Below are positions 46,205-55,699 of a DNA stretch of 64,000 bases, piece by piece; the stretch's first letter is position 1, and each line of letters begins with the position of its first letter. Both the position numbers and the translations under genes were made by a program. Source of the DNA: Batillaria attramentaria (Eukaryota; Mollusca; Gastropoda; Batillariidae); contig JACVVK020000037.1 of the NCBI GenBank assembly GCA_018292915.2, positions 334,501-398,500 on the forward strand, given 5' to 3'. The notes beneath the pieces were generated by a model. It saw only the letters and a program-made list of their open reading frames with translations. It had not been told where the DNA came from and did not search any database.

Positions 46205-47258
46205 AATTCCACGTCAAATTCTCTCGGGCCAGTTTCAGGCATTGTCGTTATGGGACTGTTGGCTCCTCACTGTATGATATTGATTTTGATATACAAACGC
46301 TCGCGGACTTTCTTCCACGGTTTACAGATTCCTGCAGCATGTACAACAGGGTTTGGAAGCCCACAGAACTGTTAGTACTAATAGAAGTTACACGCTTGTT
46401 GAAGTTGATGTAAACATCCGAACGAATACTTTGCCTTTGTCCAAAACAAAATCTCAAGACAGCACTAAAAAGCAGCTAAATAAAAATCTGATTGCATTTT
46501 TCTTTTGTTGTGCAAATACCAGAAGAAAAAAAATTAATGCCATCTGCATTATTCTCTCTCGTGTTCAGTAGAAATCTCTCTGCTACTAAACAAATTGCCT
46601 ACAAAGTAAAGATAAGCGTGGATAAACGTTGCCAGAAAACGACTAGATAAGAGAATTTGTTCCTTTCTACCTAAGCCTTGCCTAAGTTCTCATGGCCCAC
46701 TGTCTTTGTGTGGTGAAACTCAACACGGCCCAGACATAACCGCGGCAGTTCTGATGCCACAAAATTCATTAGGCCCAGATTTATATTCCCCGTGATAAAA
46801 GGTCACACTCATTTAAACTCGCCCTCCCGACATCAAATAGGAGGGATGGCTTCTGGAAAGACGTGTTGCCTGGACTGGCGGAGGCTCCTTCCTAGGCTTT
46901 CCCACAGGCATCCACTTGCAGAATATTATCTCCACTGATAGAGCAACGTCTCATCCTAGTGGGCCGTGTTGCATAATACCATTAGACGATAAGTGTTGAT
47001 GGCTGTCATTACCGTCACGATGTTCCGTATAAAAGTATGAATTATGAGTAATTGTCTGAACTCTGGGATGGTGCTGATATCGTACACTTTCACATTTATT
47101 CCCACCGCTGGGTCGTCACGTACTGCAGAGTTTGTTGTAAGGTCGAGGACGGCTGAGAGAGAAACCAGTGTTGTTTTTCAATGATCGAAATTAAAATTTC
47201 TTCATACTGGTATGGTGTTAGCATACGTAAATTAATTTGACACCACTGTTGTTTCTGC
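46205..47258. other. Unique DNA with candidate regulatory stretch 46680-47050
   Basis: 46680-47050 has CAAAATTCATTAGGCCC, GATAAAAGGTCACACTC (nuclear-receptor half-site), TGTCATTACCG and ATGAATTATGAGTAATTG and no simple repeats. It is a possible conserved non-coding element. No gene seen. Confidence 0.28.
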
Positions 47259-47261
47259 AGA

Positions 47262-47436
47262 CGCTTGTTTTGTTTTGTGTTTGTTTTTGTTTGTTTGTTT
47301 GTTTGTTTGTTTGTTGTTGTAGTTTCGTTTTTTCTTAGTTTTTTGTTTTTGTTTTTTTTCTTGTTGTTGTTGCTTTTTTGTGGGGGGGGGGGAGGTGGGG
47401 GGGGGGGCGAAGCGTTGTTTGGGGGGGGGGGGAGGG
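47262..47436 (+). repeat. TTTG/TTG/T tract running into G-runs
   Basis: Seven or so TTTG units, TTG units and T runs, then three G-runs separated by A/T/CGA (47379-47436). This is the clearest of the T-rich to G-run tracts. The 60-codon ORF across it is an artefact. Confidence 0.93.
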
Positions 47437-47659
47437 GTTATACATGAAATGTTTGCTCTTGTACTGGTTGTTTCAACTTAACCATCACACCTTCAGCTGA
47501 TTGTCAGTGCTAGATACTTTCTGCGGAAAAGTAGTTTTAGTCTAGGGATAACAAGCTTTTTATCCATTTCTTTTTCATATATTCCTTTGTATCACCATGT
47601 TCTTCGAGTCGCTGTGCTTGTGAAAGAGAATCGCCCACGTGCAAGTAACAGTAGCTTTA

Positions 47660-47692
47660 TTCCCCCCCCCCCCCCCCACACACACACACACC
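47660..47692. repeat. C-run followed by (CA)n
   Basis: About 16 C followed by about seven CA units. Confidence 0.9.
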
Positions 47693-47896
47693 ACTCCCCA
47701 TGACCTAGCTTTTTCTCCCAGATAAAACCGCTTGACTTATTGTCGTGTCAAAGTATTTTTGACCTTCCGCTATTCTTTACGAACCATTTGGTAGGGGGCG
47801 GGGATGGATTCTGAATGTACCATCCCGGTTTTTATGATGTTGGTTCTTATCAATACGATTTACCCCCTACCCTCTAGTAGCTTCCCATGGTTTTCC

Positions 47897-48140
47897 TCAA
47901 GACTTTCTTCAGTAACCATAGGCACGTAAACAGGAATGTAGTGGACTTAGTGTTTAGTTAGTAGCTGCAAAACTGTGTTGAACAGAGAACTTGAGCTGAA
48001 AGTCACAATACATTTTTGTCAAGATTTTCGTCTGTAACCAAAGGGAAGAAAACCGGAATGTTAGTATACTCAGTGCATAGTAGCAGCGAAACTGTTGAAA
48101 AGACAACTGGAGCTGAGACGCAAAACAAATGACGTAAATT
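47897..48140. repeat. Diverged direct duplication, period about 122 bases
   Basis: TCAAGACTTTCTTCAGTAAC (47897) and TCAAGATTTTCGTCTGTAAC (48019) start two tandem units. Each then contains AACAGGAATGT / AACCGGAATGT, a TAGTAGCTGC / TAGTAGCAGC motif, AAAACTGTGTTGAA / GAAACTGTTGAA and GAGCTGA. The 199-codon minus-strand ORF (47954-48553) covers part of this and has no domain. Confidence 0.8.
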
Positions 48141-48144
48141 GGCA

Positions 48145-49276
48145 AGATAGATGTATTGTGAACTGTTGTGCGTACTTTTAAAGCTTCCAGAAGTATTTTG
48201 GGTCTCACAGGCAGCAATATGGCGACCCCGGCACAGGAAGTTTTGATGGATTGTGGGGCAAAGTGTAACAAACCTTGAAATGAGTGTTTTCTTTTGTTTA
48301 CGCTTGTGTCGGGTTCCCTGGTGTCATTGTTTTCGGTCTTGTAGATTTTGTTTTGCTGTTCGTTGACGTGGTTTTGTCTAATTCTGTTAGATGGATTGAA
48401 ACTGTGTTCGTGTTTGAGTCTCCATAAAGCTGCAGAACCGGACTGGGAGATGTTTCGTTTGCTGAAGTAAAGGGTCTGCTTATATATTTCGCTTGGTGAG
48501 CACGTGCAGAACAATAGTCCTCTTTGCGCGTACGCCAAAAGCACTCTATTCAAACCCTTGGTGTGCGTTTCTCGTTTCGTTTACTCTCGTGCGTACGCCA
48601 TCGCAGCAACCGAGCGATGCTGTCGGAGACTGTACGGCACTGATTTGATCACACCATAATGCGTACGCCGTTGCACTAATCGAGTATTTCTATAGTGGTG
48701 TGTGGGGGGTTTGTGATGCCAACTGTTTTACGGGCATTCTTCTCGAGGAACTGTTTCCAGGGGTCCAGGTGAAGGGAATCACTCCACGTACACTATTCCA
48801 CTGCTGATAAGATAACCCGCCAACGCTCCATCTAAACGTTTACTCTTCCACAATACAACCTTAGCATCTTAGCCTTGGAGGGGGTTGGAGGGGGGGGGGG
48901 GTTGTGGTGGAGGGGGGTCTATTATTTTCAACACTCCAGAATTCCGTAAAACGAAATTGTTATCGAGTTTGGATCTTGTGCGTTGCCATTTCAAAGGTGA
49001 TTATTTTGCTGTCTGAATTTTTTTTTTCTTTTTGCACTTGGTGTTTTCCGTTACCCACTCAAAAGCCACACGCAGTTTCCATAAAATTTACAACAAATGC
49101 GTATTTTTAAACGCGTCAGAGAAACGTTTAAGAACCCCTCTCTCTCTCTCTCTCTCTCGCCCCCCTATGTTCCTGTAGTTTATAGATTGTTCTTTTGCTC
49201 ATATTCTCGTAGTTTAGCAACGGCAAGTTCGAATATGGTTTTTCTGCCAAAACTTTTACCGTTGGAAAATAAAGAT

Positions 49277-49317
<41 letters not shown>

Positions 49318-50905
49318 GAATGCAAACGACGCGCTGCCGAGTTCATTTTAAATATGATTGGCCAGGACAGATGACAAAAGAATTGACCTGCCACCTCAGC
49401 CCTCCACACTCGTGGTCGAGTGCTGTCAATATGGTGATGAGTTACTTCACAGGCTGATGGAAAACCGGTGTTGAAGCAGCGGCTGGGGCACGGAGTTAAG
49501 TAAGGACACCGGCCCCTTCTGGCCACCCAAATACTAAACTACACGTGAGGAACTGGGGTATATACTGGGCACGGAGGGGGGAATGGGATGGGGGTGTATT
49601 TGGGTGTACAGGTCAAGGAAGATATATTTCGGACAAGTTGGGCGGTATGTTTGGGGAGATACAAACTTTTTCCGTCTGCATTTTCATTTTGGGGTACATT
49701 GTAGTTCGCAACTTGAGACACAGAAGTCGTGGAATATTTTTGCGTACAAGTAGATACAATAAAAAGTTGGATAAGTTTGCTGGAAGTGAAATTCTTTAGT
49801 GCTTGGTATTTTTGTTAAATAAAGTGTCATGTTTCACATGCGTCACAAAATATCAGCGCTGCATTTTGTCCAGTCACAGGCTTTTAGAGTGATGGGAAGT
49901 TTGACATTCAAAGATATCATCCTTTTTAATTATAGAAATGTAACTGTGGGTATATTCTGATTTGTTTCAGATTGTCCCTTTATGTATGATTATGCATTAT
50001 CACGCGTGATTTCGTTATCTCAGCTTCATGCGTCATCGTGATTCTTTCGTCTGTCGTGTGAAATATGATTCTCCTTATATTTCATTCTTTTCCATTTGAA
50101 AACTATCCGTTTCGTCAGTGAAATTAGCGTTTTCACTCCAAATCACGTAAACGTTGGAGTATTACAATTCTCCACTTCTTTGTCAATGGGCCTATTTGTG
50201 AGCTCTGAGAATAAACAGAAGATTATTAATGACACACTGTGTTTGGAAACTTGTGTGATCAGACCCAACACTGCATTCAACTCCCAGAAGAATGCCTTGA
50301 AAATATTTGTGTACATTTTCTTCCAAAACGACCCAAGGGTTGTTGGCGGAAAGGAAATTCAATGTAAATACTCCGGATTTGGTTTTTATTTCATCGTCGG
50401 TGGACATCGTGCTTGGTAAATTGAGTTAGTGAGATTGGTGCGTCGTGTATGGAGATTTAGAAAAAAATATTAAAATTGTGTTTTTTAAAGAGCATGGGTG
50501 AAGCTATTTTTCTGCAGGCTGTTGACTTTTTCCTCATCCGCTGTCAGAAGTGATTTCCTTAGGCTAGGCTGCTGATGAGCAGACCTAAACTGAGTTGACT
50601 TAGAAAAGCTCATTTCAAACACGAAATGAAGTGAAACTCCGTTGAAAGGTTTAGAAATGACTTGATTAAAAGATCTGAAATTGGAGGTATTATGTGGAGC
50701 ACAAATGTTCCGTATTACATGTTGAGCATTTCCAAGTTTAAAGAAAAATTCGTAGGACTGTTTAGTGTCTGTTCTGTTGCAATTATTCTTGCATCAAATG
50801 TGTTCCCTCATTGAACAATACTCGCGTTCATAAAGTTCCTAGTCAATAATTTGGTCACTGAAAGTTTTGTCGTTTATGAAGGATAGCAGAGGTGTAATTC
50901 GCGAA
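48145..50905. other. Unique non-coding DNA with (CT)n tracts
   Basis: GCGTACGCC occurs three times at about 48527, 48591 and 48661, the last two followed by similar sequence. G-run at 48890-48901 and (CT)n at 49137-49158 and 49281-49315. No gene recognised; 49800-50500 is AT-rich and featureless. Confidence 0.35.
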
Positions 50906-50908
50906 TCT

Positions 50909-50957
50909 TCAAACAAACAAACAAACAAACAAACAAACAAACAAACAAACAAACAAA
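50909..50957. repeat. (AAAC)n tetranucleotide microsatellite, about 12 units
   Basis: Perfect CAAA repeat. Confidence 0.96.
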
Positions 50958-50959
50958 CC

Positions 50960-52155
50960 ACTCCACTGCCACCAATCCCCTTGTCATTGTCGAATTTTGA
51001 CTTGATTTAGACTTGATGAGGACTAACACCCTATTGTCGAATGGTAAACTGGGCTAGGTGTTTGTCAATTCTATGGCACTTAAGCCTTATTTTCATAATG
51101 TCGATGGCACCCACACCCTCCACCCCACCTACGCGTAGCTGCTCTGAATTGTTTTGGTAAGAACTTTTTGTCGCTGCTTCTTGGTACCGTTTACACTATT
51201 CCAGAGACATACCTATTATTTATTCTTAACGTTGTAAATGTCTCTGACTATGCCTATTAATGTTGAAATTGTTGCCGGCCTGTCTGAGACAGGTGCCACT
51301 GTCCTGACTGTCGTGTGTGCGTGTGACGGAACGTTCATGTAGATGTGGCGATTTTGTCGCGCCGTCACCTCCGATGGTCTGGGGTGAAGTGTATTAGCGC
51401 CGAGAGGTTGACCCATTGACGGAACTACCAAGCAGCCATCAAGAGCCCAACTTCTAGCCCCCCTCTCATCCTCCCCTCCCCCTTGCCCCCCAGCCCCCTT
51501 CAATCTTCTCAGCCCCTTCCCGTCGGGCACAGCTTGGGAGCCTGTTCTAGACGTGGGTTAGCCTTCATTAGACAGAAGGTCGATGCCTGGAGGATAAATC
51601 CCCCTTTGTTCTCTCCCCTCACTCACAAATGTCTGCTCGCAGTTCTGTACGGAGTGCAGCAAGAAAATATTGACTATCTCTATTGATTGTTCTCCACCCC
51701 TTGCTCGCCTGAGCGCTTAGCTACATTTAACTAATTTGCTTCTTCAACGTTAGGAGATGTTAGGAAGAAGAAGAAAAAGATTTTCTCCGTCTTTGATAAC
51801 AATGTTAATGATGGTTTGCGTCGCTGATTTCCCTTTTTTTTGCTCCCTCCTAGTCGGAGGTTTTTCTCTTTGCGAGTCAATCCTTTGTTGATGACGCTAG
51901 TTTTTTACCCTTTAATAATGCCGGCAATCCGCACTTAAATGCCTCCTGGAGTTAAAGAGACTTTACCATTTCTATAATGAAGCTTGTTGTGGCCTGAAGA
52001 AGTGGACGTGCTAACTAACTTCTTGTGTTCTGGACCTAGCTGTGTCTGCGATAATTAAGAAAAGTGAGTTTCAGTATGAAATACCAGCAGGATCATTTTG
52101 ACACAGACTCACTTCTGTTGATCTGTATGAAAAGAAATTGTTAGGTTGTGTAGTA
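50960..52155. other. Unique non-coding DNA; SMAD-like palindrome at 51279
   Basis: CCTGTCTGAGACAGG (51279-51293) is a palindrome with paired GTCT/AGAC cores. The surrounding 51220-51450 is repeat-free. A GAA-rich patch lies at 51765-51780. No gene seen. Confidence 0.3.
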
Positions 52156-52159
52156 TATG

Positions 52160-52343
52160 CAGTTCTTGAAACAAACAAACAAACAAACAAACAAACAAAC
52201 AAACAAACAGCTCTTGAAACAAACAAACAAGCTAACAAACAAACAAAAACAGTTCTTGAAACAAACAAACAAAAACAGCTCTTGAAACAAACAAACAAAC
52301 AAACAAAAGTAGCTCGTGAAACAAACAAACAAACAAACAAACA
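52160..52343. repeat. Compound minisatellite: AGYTCTTGAAAC anchors with (AAAC)n between
   Basis: Anchors AGTTCTTGAAAC or AGCTCTTGAAAC lie at about 52161, 52210, 52250 and 52277, and AGCTCGTGAAAC at about 52311. They are separated by runs of AAAC of different length. Unit length therefore varies (about 49, 40, 27, 34 bases). Confidence 0.92.
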
Positions 52344-52349
52344 CATCCA

Positions 52350-52635
52350 TAACAAAAACTGCAGCAGAATTAGCTTAGAAAGGATCAGCACATCTCCAGC
52401 ACAGATTCCAGAGAAACTGAAGAAGGTTCAATACTTTCTTAAACTGCTTAATTCTGAATCACAATCCATTTTACTGACAGAAGGAGTATTTAGACCGGCG
52501 TAGTTAAAGAAAATGAAAATGTAAGAAAAAAAAATTAAAAAAGGAAGAGAAAGAAAGAAAATGGACATAAAAAAGGAAGAGAAAGACAGAAGAAACTTTA
52601 CGAAAACATTATGGGATTACACCTCTCCAGTGCTA
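52350..52635. other. A-rich non-coding DNA
   Basis: A-rich (GAAA, AAGA) at 52505-52600, otherwise featureless. Confidence 0.35.
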
Positions 52636-52639
52636 AATC

Positions 52640-53440
52640 GTTTAAGTGGACAAGCCCATTTAATAATTGAAGTAACCAAGTTAGAGGTCTGTCATCGTGG
52701 CGTGGATTATTTATTTCTGTTTCTGTGCTGGCGGCAAGGCGAACAGTTCTAACTATTGTCAAGAGGCCCGTATGCCGAATTCTCTAGAAAGACTTTATTG
52801 CTGTGGTGGTCATATAACTTTTCTTCCACTCCCGGCAATTGTCCTGGTAGACTTCATCAGAGTAATCTCCCCTGCAGAAACTCTTCCGTAGCTAAAGGCG
52901 CGAAAGGTCCCAGGAAAGTCCTTCCCGCGTCTGAAAAACAATCTCCTTGATACAACAAGAGGACACCGGAGAGAAAACACACAATGATAGATGCCGAGTC
53001 CTCACCATTTCTGCAATCAGGGGAGGAACTTTTACTATCACATTCTTCACTCGCCGCCTTTCTCAACTCCTCTTAGCTTCTTTTCAAAGGTGGCAGCCTT
53101 TTACCATAACCCTCCCAGAACGACCCCCTGTACCAATCTTCAAATGGATTCCGGCAATTGTTGTAAATTCATAACACCGACGATAACTTCTCCCTTATGA
53201 CAAAGCTCGCCGCGGCCTAAATGGCGGAAATCTTGCCCCATCTTCGGTCCTCTGGGCTTGAAAATAAACTGCGCACACCCATCTTTCGATATTTTGCGGT
53301 CGGGAGATAAAATTTGTCTTCGTTTTAGCCCTTTCCGGCGTAAACTCATAAACTGGCTGACCGGGGTGCAAGACATAAAAGCCGGTGTAAAATCGTTGTC
53401 ATCAAAGAGTATGACAAAGATTGCCTTGTGGCAGAGGTCG
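52640..53440. promoter_or_regulatory. Long repeat-free stretch, candidate conserved non-coding element
   Basis: About 800 bases with no simple repeat, unusual in this window. It contains CTTTTCAAAGGTGGCAG (TCF-like), ATGACAAAGC, AAATGGCGGAAATC (YY1/E2F-like), GGTCATATAAC, TTCATAACACC and several CATAAAC/CATAAAA motifs. The ORFs on both strands have no domain. It could also be an unrecognised exon region. Confidence 0.28.
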
Positions 53441-53444
53441 TAGT

Positions 53445-53695
53445 TTTGCCGCTAATGTGGACTTCCGGTTGGTGTTATTTGAGGACGCCTGGTTTATTGT
53501 GTTCGCCTGAAACATCGCTTCACGAATGTTTTCCTCCTCCGTCGGAGACGGCGTGCTCTTTTATCAGTGAAACATGAAATTGTTATATCAATTGTTCAAA
53601 CTTGACGTCTAGTTTTTATTTTTTATTATTTTTTTTTACCGTTGCCCGCACATCTTGGGACGGTGTTTTTCAGTGAATGGCCTGTCTGTGAGCGT
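53445..53695. other. Unique non-coding DNA
   Basis: Nothing recognised; T-rich patch at 53612-53637. Confidence 0.35.
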
Positions 53696-53697
53696 GC

Positions 53698-53699
<2 letters not shown>

Positions 53700-53777
<78 letters not shown>
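53700..53777. repeat. (GT)n microsatellite, about 39 units
   Basis: Perfect GT repeat. Confidence 0.97.
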
Positions 53778-53779
<2 letters not shown>

Positions 53780-53886
53780 ATTTACTTTTAGTAAGATATT
53801 TTGTCTCACTTTCTCATTTCCCGGTAGTTACGCTGAAACTTCAATCCGCTGCAGTTCTTTCGAGTACACAGGTTTGTCGTCATGCC

Positions 53887-53925
53887 CCGCCCCCCCCCCC
53901 CCCCACACACACACACACACACCCG
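53887..53925. repeat. C-run followed by (CA)n
   Basis: About 16 C (one G interruption upstream) followed by about nine CA units. Confidence 0.9.
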
Positions 53926-54169
53926 CCCCCTACCCCCATACGCCACCACCGAAACGAAAAAAAAAATTGAAATAAATAAAAACAAGGAGGAACGGCCCCG
54001 TCCTACAAAGTTGTTTCTCCAAACTTCATTTTATTTTGTCTGTTTTGTTGTTATTGTTGCCGGTTCTCCCCTCTCCAAGTTCTACCAATGACACTAGATC
54101 CTCTACGACCTCGACCGATTAGCCACGTGACTGGGGGTGGGGCCGGGTGGGGGAAGAAGGGAGAGAGAG

Positions 54170-54408
54170 AGAGGGTGGGTGGGTGGGTGTTTAGGAGTTT
54201 AACTCTTTGACGACGAAGCACAATTTCTAACAGAAATTGTGCTTCGTCGTCAAAGAGTTAACGTCCTTTTCCCCCACATAAAGGTGATATCAAAGACGGG
54301 GCAACGAGAAAAAGGCCAGCACAAATATTTGGCCCCAGCGTCCGGGATTCGAACTCTCGGCCCAAGCATTGAAAGTCCAACGCTCTACCATTCGGCCACC
54401 CTGGCTCC

Positions 54409-54411
<3 letters not shown>
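54170..54411 (-). mobile_element. SINE-A, copy interrupted by a TTAA hairpin element
   Basis: The minus-strand reading gives a head ending in GAGTTCGAATCCCGGACGCT, CAAATATTTGTGCTGGCC, TCTCGTTGCCCCGTCTTTGA, GATATCACCTTTATGTGG, GGACGTTAA, then an insertion, then ACTCCTAAACACCCACCC. Without the insertion the copy is collinear with 21922. The (GA)n array begins immediately beyond the tRNA head at 54411. Confidence 0.9.
54199..54261. mobile_element. Minute palindromic TTAA-flanked element (piggyBac-like MITE candidate)
   Basis: Two TTAA copies (54199-54202 and 54258-54261) enclose 55 bases made of perfect 26-base inverted arms around the loop AAC. The left arm starts CTCTTTGACGACGAAGCACA. The SINE-A consensus has a single TTAA here (GGACGTTAAACTCC), so the second TTAA is best explained as a target-site duplication. 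TTAA duplication and ends of CYCTTTG type are hallmarks of the piggyBac superfamily. It has no coding capacity and would need a transposase from elsewhere. Confidence 0.72.

Positions 54412-54454
<43 letters not shown>
54411..54454. repeat. (AG)n microsatellite, about 22 units
   Basis: Perfect AG repeat abutting the SINE-A head. Confidence 0.96.
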
Positions 54455-54456
<2 letters not shown>

Positions 54457-54459
54457 CAG

Positions 54460-54885
54460 TTCCGTGAACTAAGCATTTGACGTCAGCCTCATGTCATATG
54501 TGCAGTTGGCACAAGTGACAAAAATACCGGAATGATGAGTAATTTGAAGGAGTCTTTTCATAGATATTTGGCCTTATATGCAAACCACCCCTACCTCGGA
54601 AATATTTTTCTTACACAAAACCTGTCAGAGCTACAGAGCTGTGCTACGAAAACAGGCAGTATAATTGGATGATCTTCCCAATTTCAGAAAATGAAGCCAT
54701 TTGAACATTTTTTTCGAAAAAATTCGTAACACGACCGATTTTTTAAAATCGGCGATAACTCTTCTGAAAATGCGGCAGGCTAAAAATCGTAAAAGGTAGG
54801 TCTGGAGAAGGTGAATTCCCATTTTATCTCAAAGTAAAAAGGCCTCCAGGGAGGTGGTTTAGGAGATAGCCATCATTACATCCGT

Positions 54886-54922
<37 letters not shown>

Positions 54923-55525
54923 TCACAACTCCCGCCAAAAAGAACGCAGCAGCATAGTGTGCACGTCAAGTGTCTATGACGCAGATTTCGTTACGTCACT
55001 GTGTGCGCGAAAGTATGTATTGTGTGGAGAAACGTCACAGTCTTGTTTTGTATCACTGAAACTTGCTGCTGCGCGTAGCAAAATCTGCCCCGTCTCATAA
55101 AGTTGTTTCTCTATAGAGAAACAACTTAAAAACCAAGAGAAGGAAACTAAGCATGGGCGAAACCGGACGAGACAACCCAATGTAAAAGCAAATGGGTTAA
55201 GCCACCCGAGATAGCCAGACGACAAACAATCCGGGTAACACAAAGGGAGGTAGTCGACGCAGAGTGTCGGGTTTCCTAGTTGTCGCCTGCACTGCGGCAG
55301 CGACAAGGCGGTAAAGACACAGACACCACATAACACACGCCCACACAGCGCGGCCTTATTCACTAACATATGTTACAGGTTTAAACACTCACACTGTTCC
55401 AAAACGTTCAGAGACTTCCCCAGCCTACTACGTCTTTTCCACTGCAAATTTTAACGGCTTCAACTGTGTTTGTGTCCTGCGCCCTGACATAAATCTTAAA
55501 CGGATAGGGGGCGCAGCTGTGAAGA
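54460..55525. other. Unique non-coding DNA with one CA array
   Basis: (CA)n at 54888-54919, about 16 units. AAGTTGTTTCTCTATAGAGAAACAACTT at about 55101-55128 is a perfect 28-base palindrome, able to form a hairpin. The 131-codon minus-strand ORF (54974-55369) has no domain. Confidence 0.4.
55101..55128. repeat. Perfect 28-base palindrome
   Basis: Left half AAGTTGTTTCTCTA and right half TAGAGAAACAACTT are exact reverse complements with no spacer. A hairpin or cruciform is possible, but it is neither TTAA-bounded nor inside a recognised element. Confidence 0.85.
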
Positions 55526-55528
55526 CGG

Positions 55529-55694
55529 GGGAACACGGGACAGGTGAGCTGGTAGGGGGCTGGACTTTCAGTGCCAGCGTCGTGAGTTCGAATCCTGGTT
55601 TGGAGAAAAAAAAAGTGCTGGATTTTTCCTCGTTGTCCCGTCTTTGCGGTGCCTTATATGGTGGAAAGCGACACTAAACCCGGAAACAAACAAT
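55529..55694 (+). mobile_element. SINE-A, diverged copy
   Basis: Head with ACAGGTGAGCTGGTAGGG and B-box GAGTTCGAATCCTGG (about 55582-55596). The body has AAAGTGCTGGATTTTTCCTC, GTTGTCCCGTC, CTTATATGGTGGAAAG and CGACACTAAACCCGGAAACA. The TTAA site has been lost to CTAA in this copy. Confidence 0.75.
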
Positions 55695-55699
55695 CGAGC

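Noticed and set aside
47954..48553. 199-codon minus-strand ORF
   Set aside because: Crosses a non-coding tandem duplication whose units do not keep a common frame; no recognisable domain.
52160..52343. CRISPR-like array (regularly spaced anchors)
   Set aside because: The spacers are AAAC runs, the anchors are only about 12 bases, spacing is irregular and the genome is eukaryotic.
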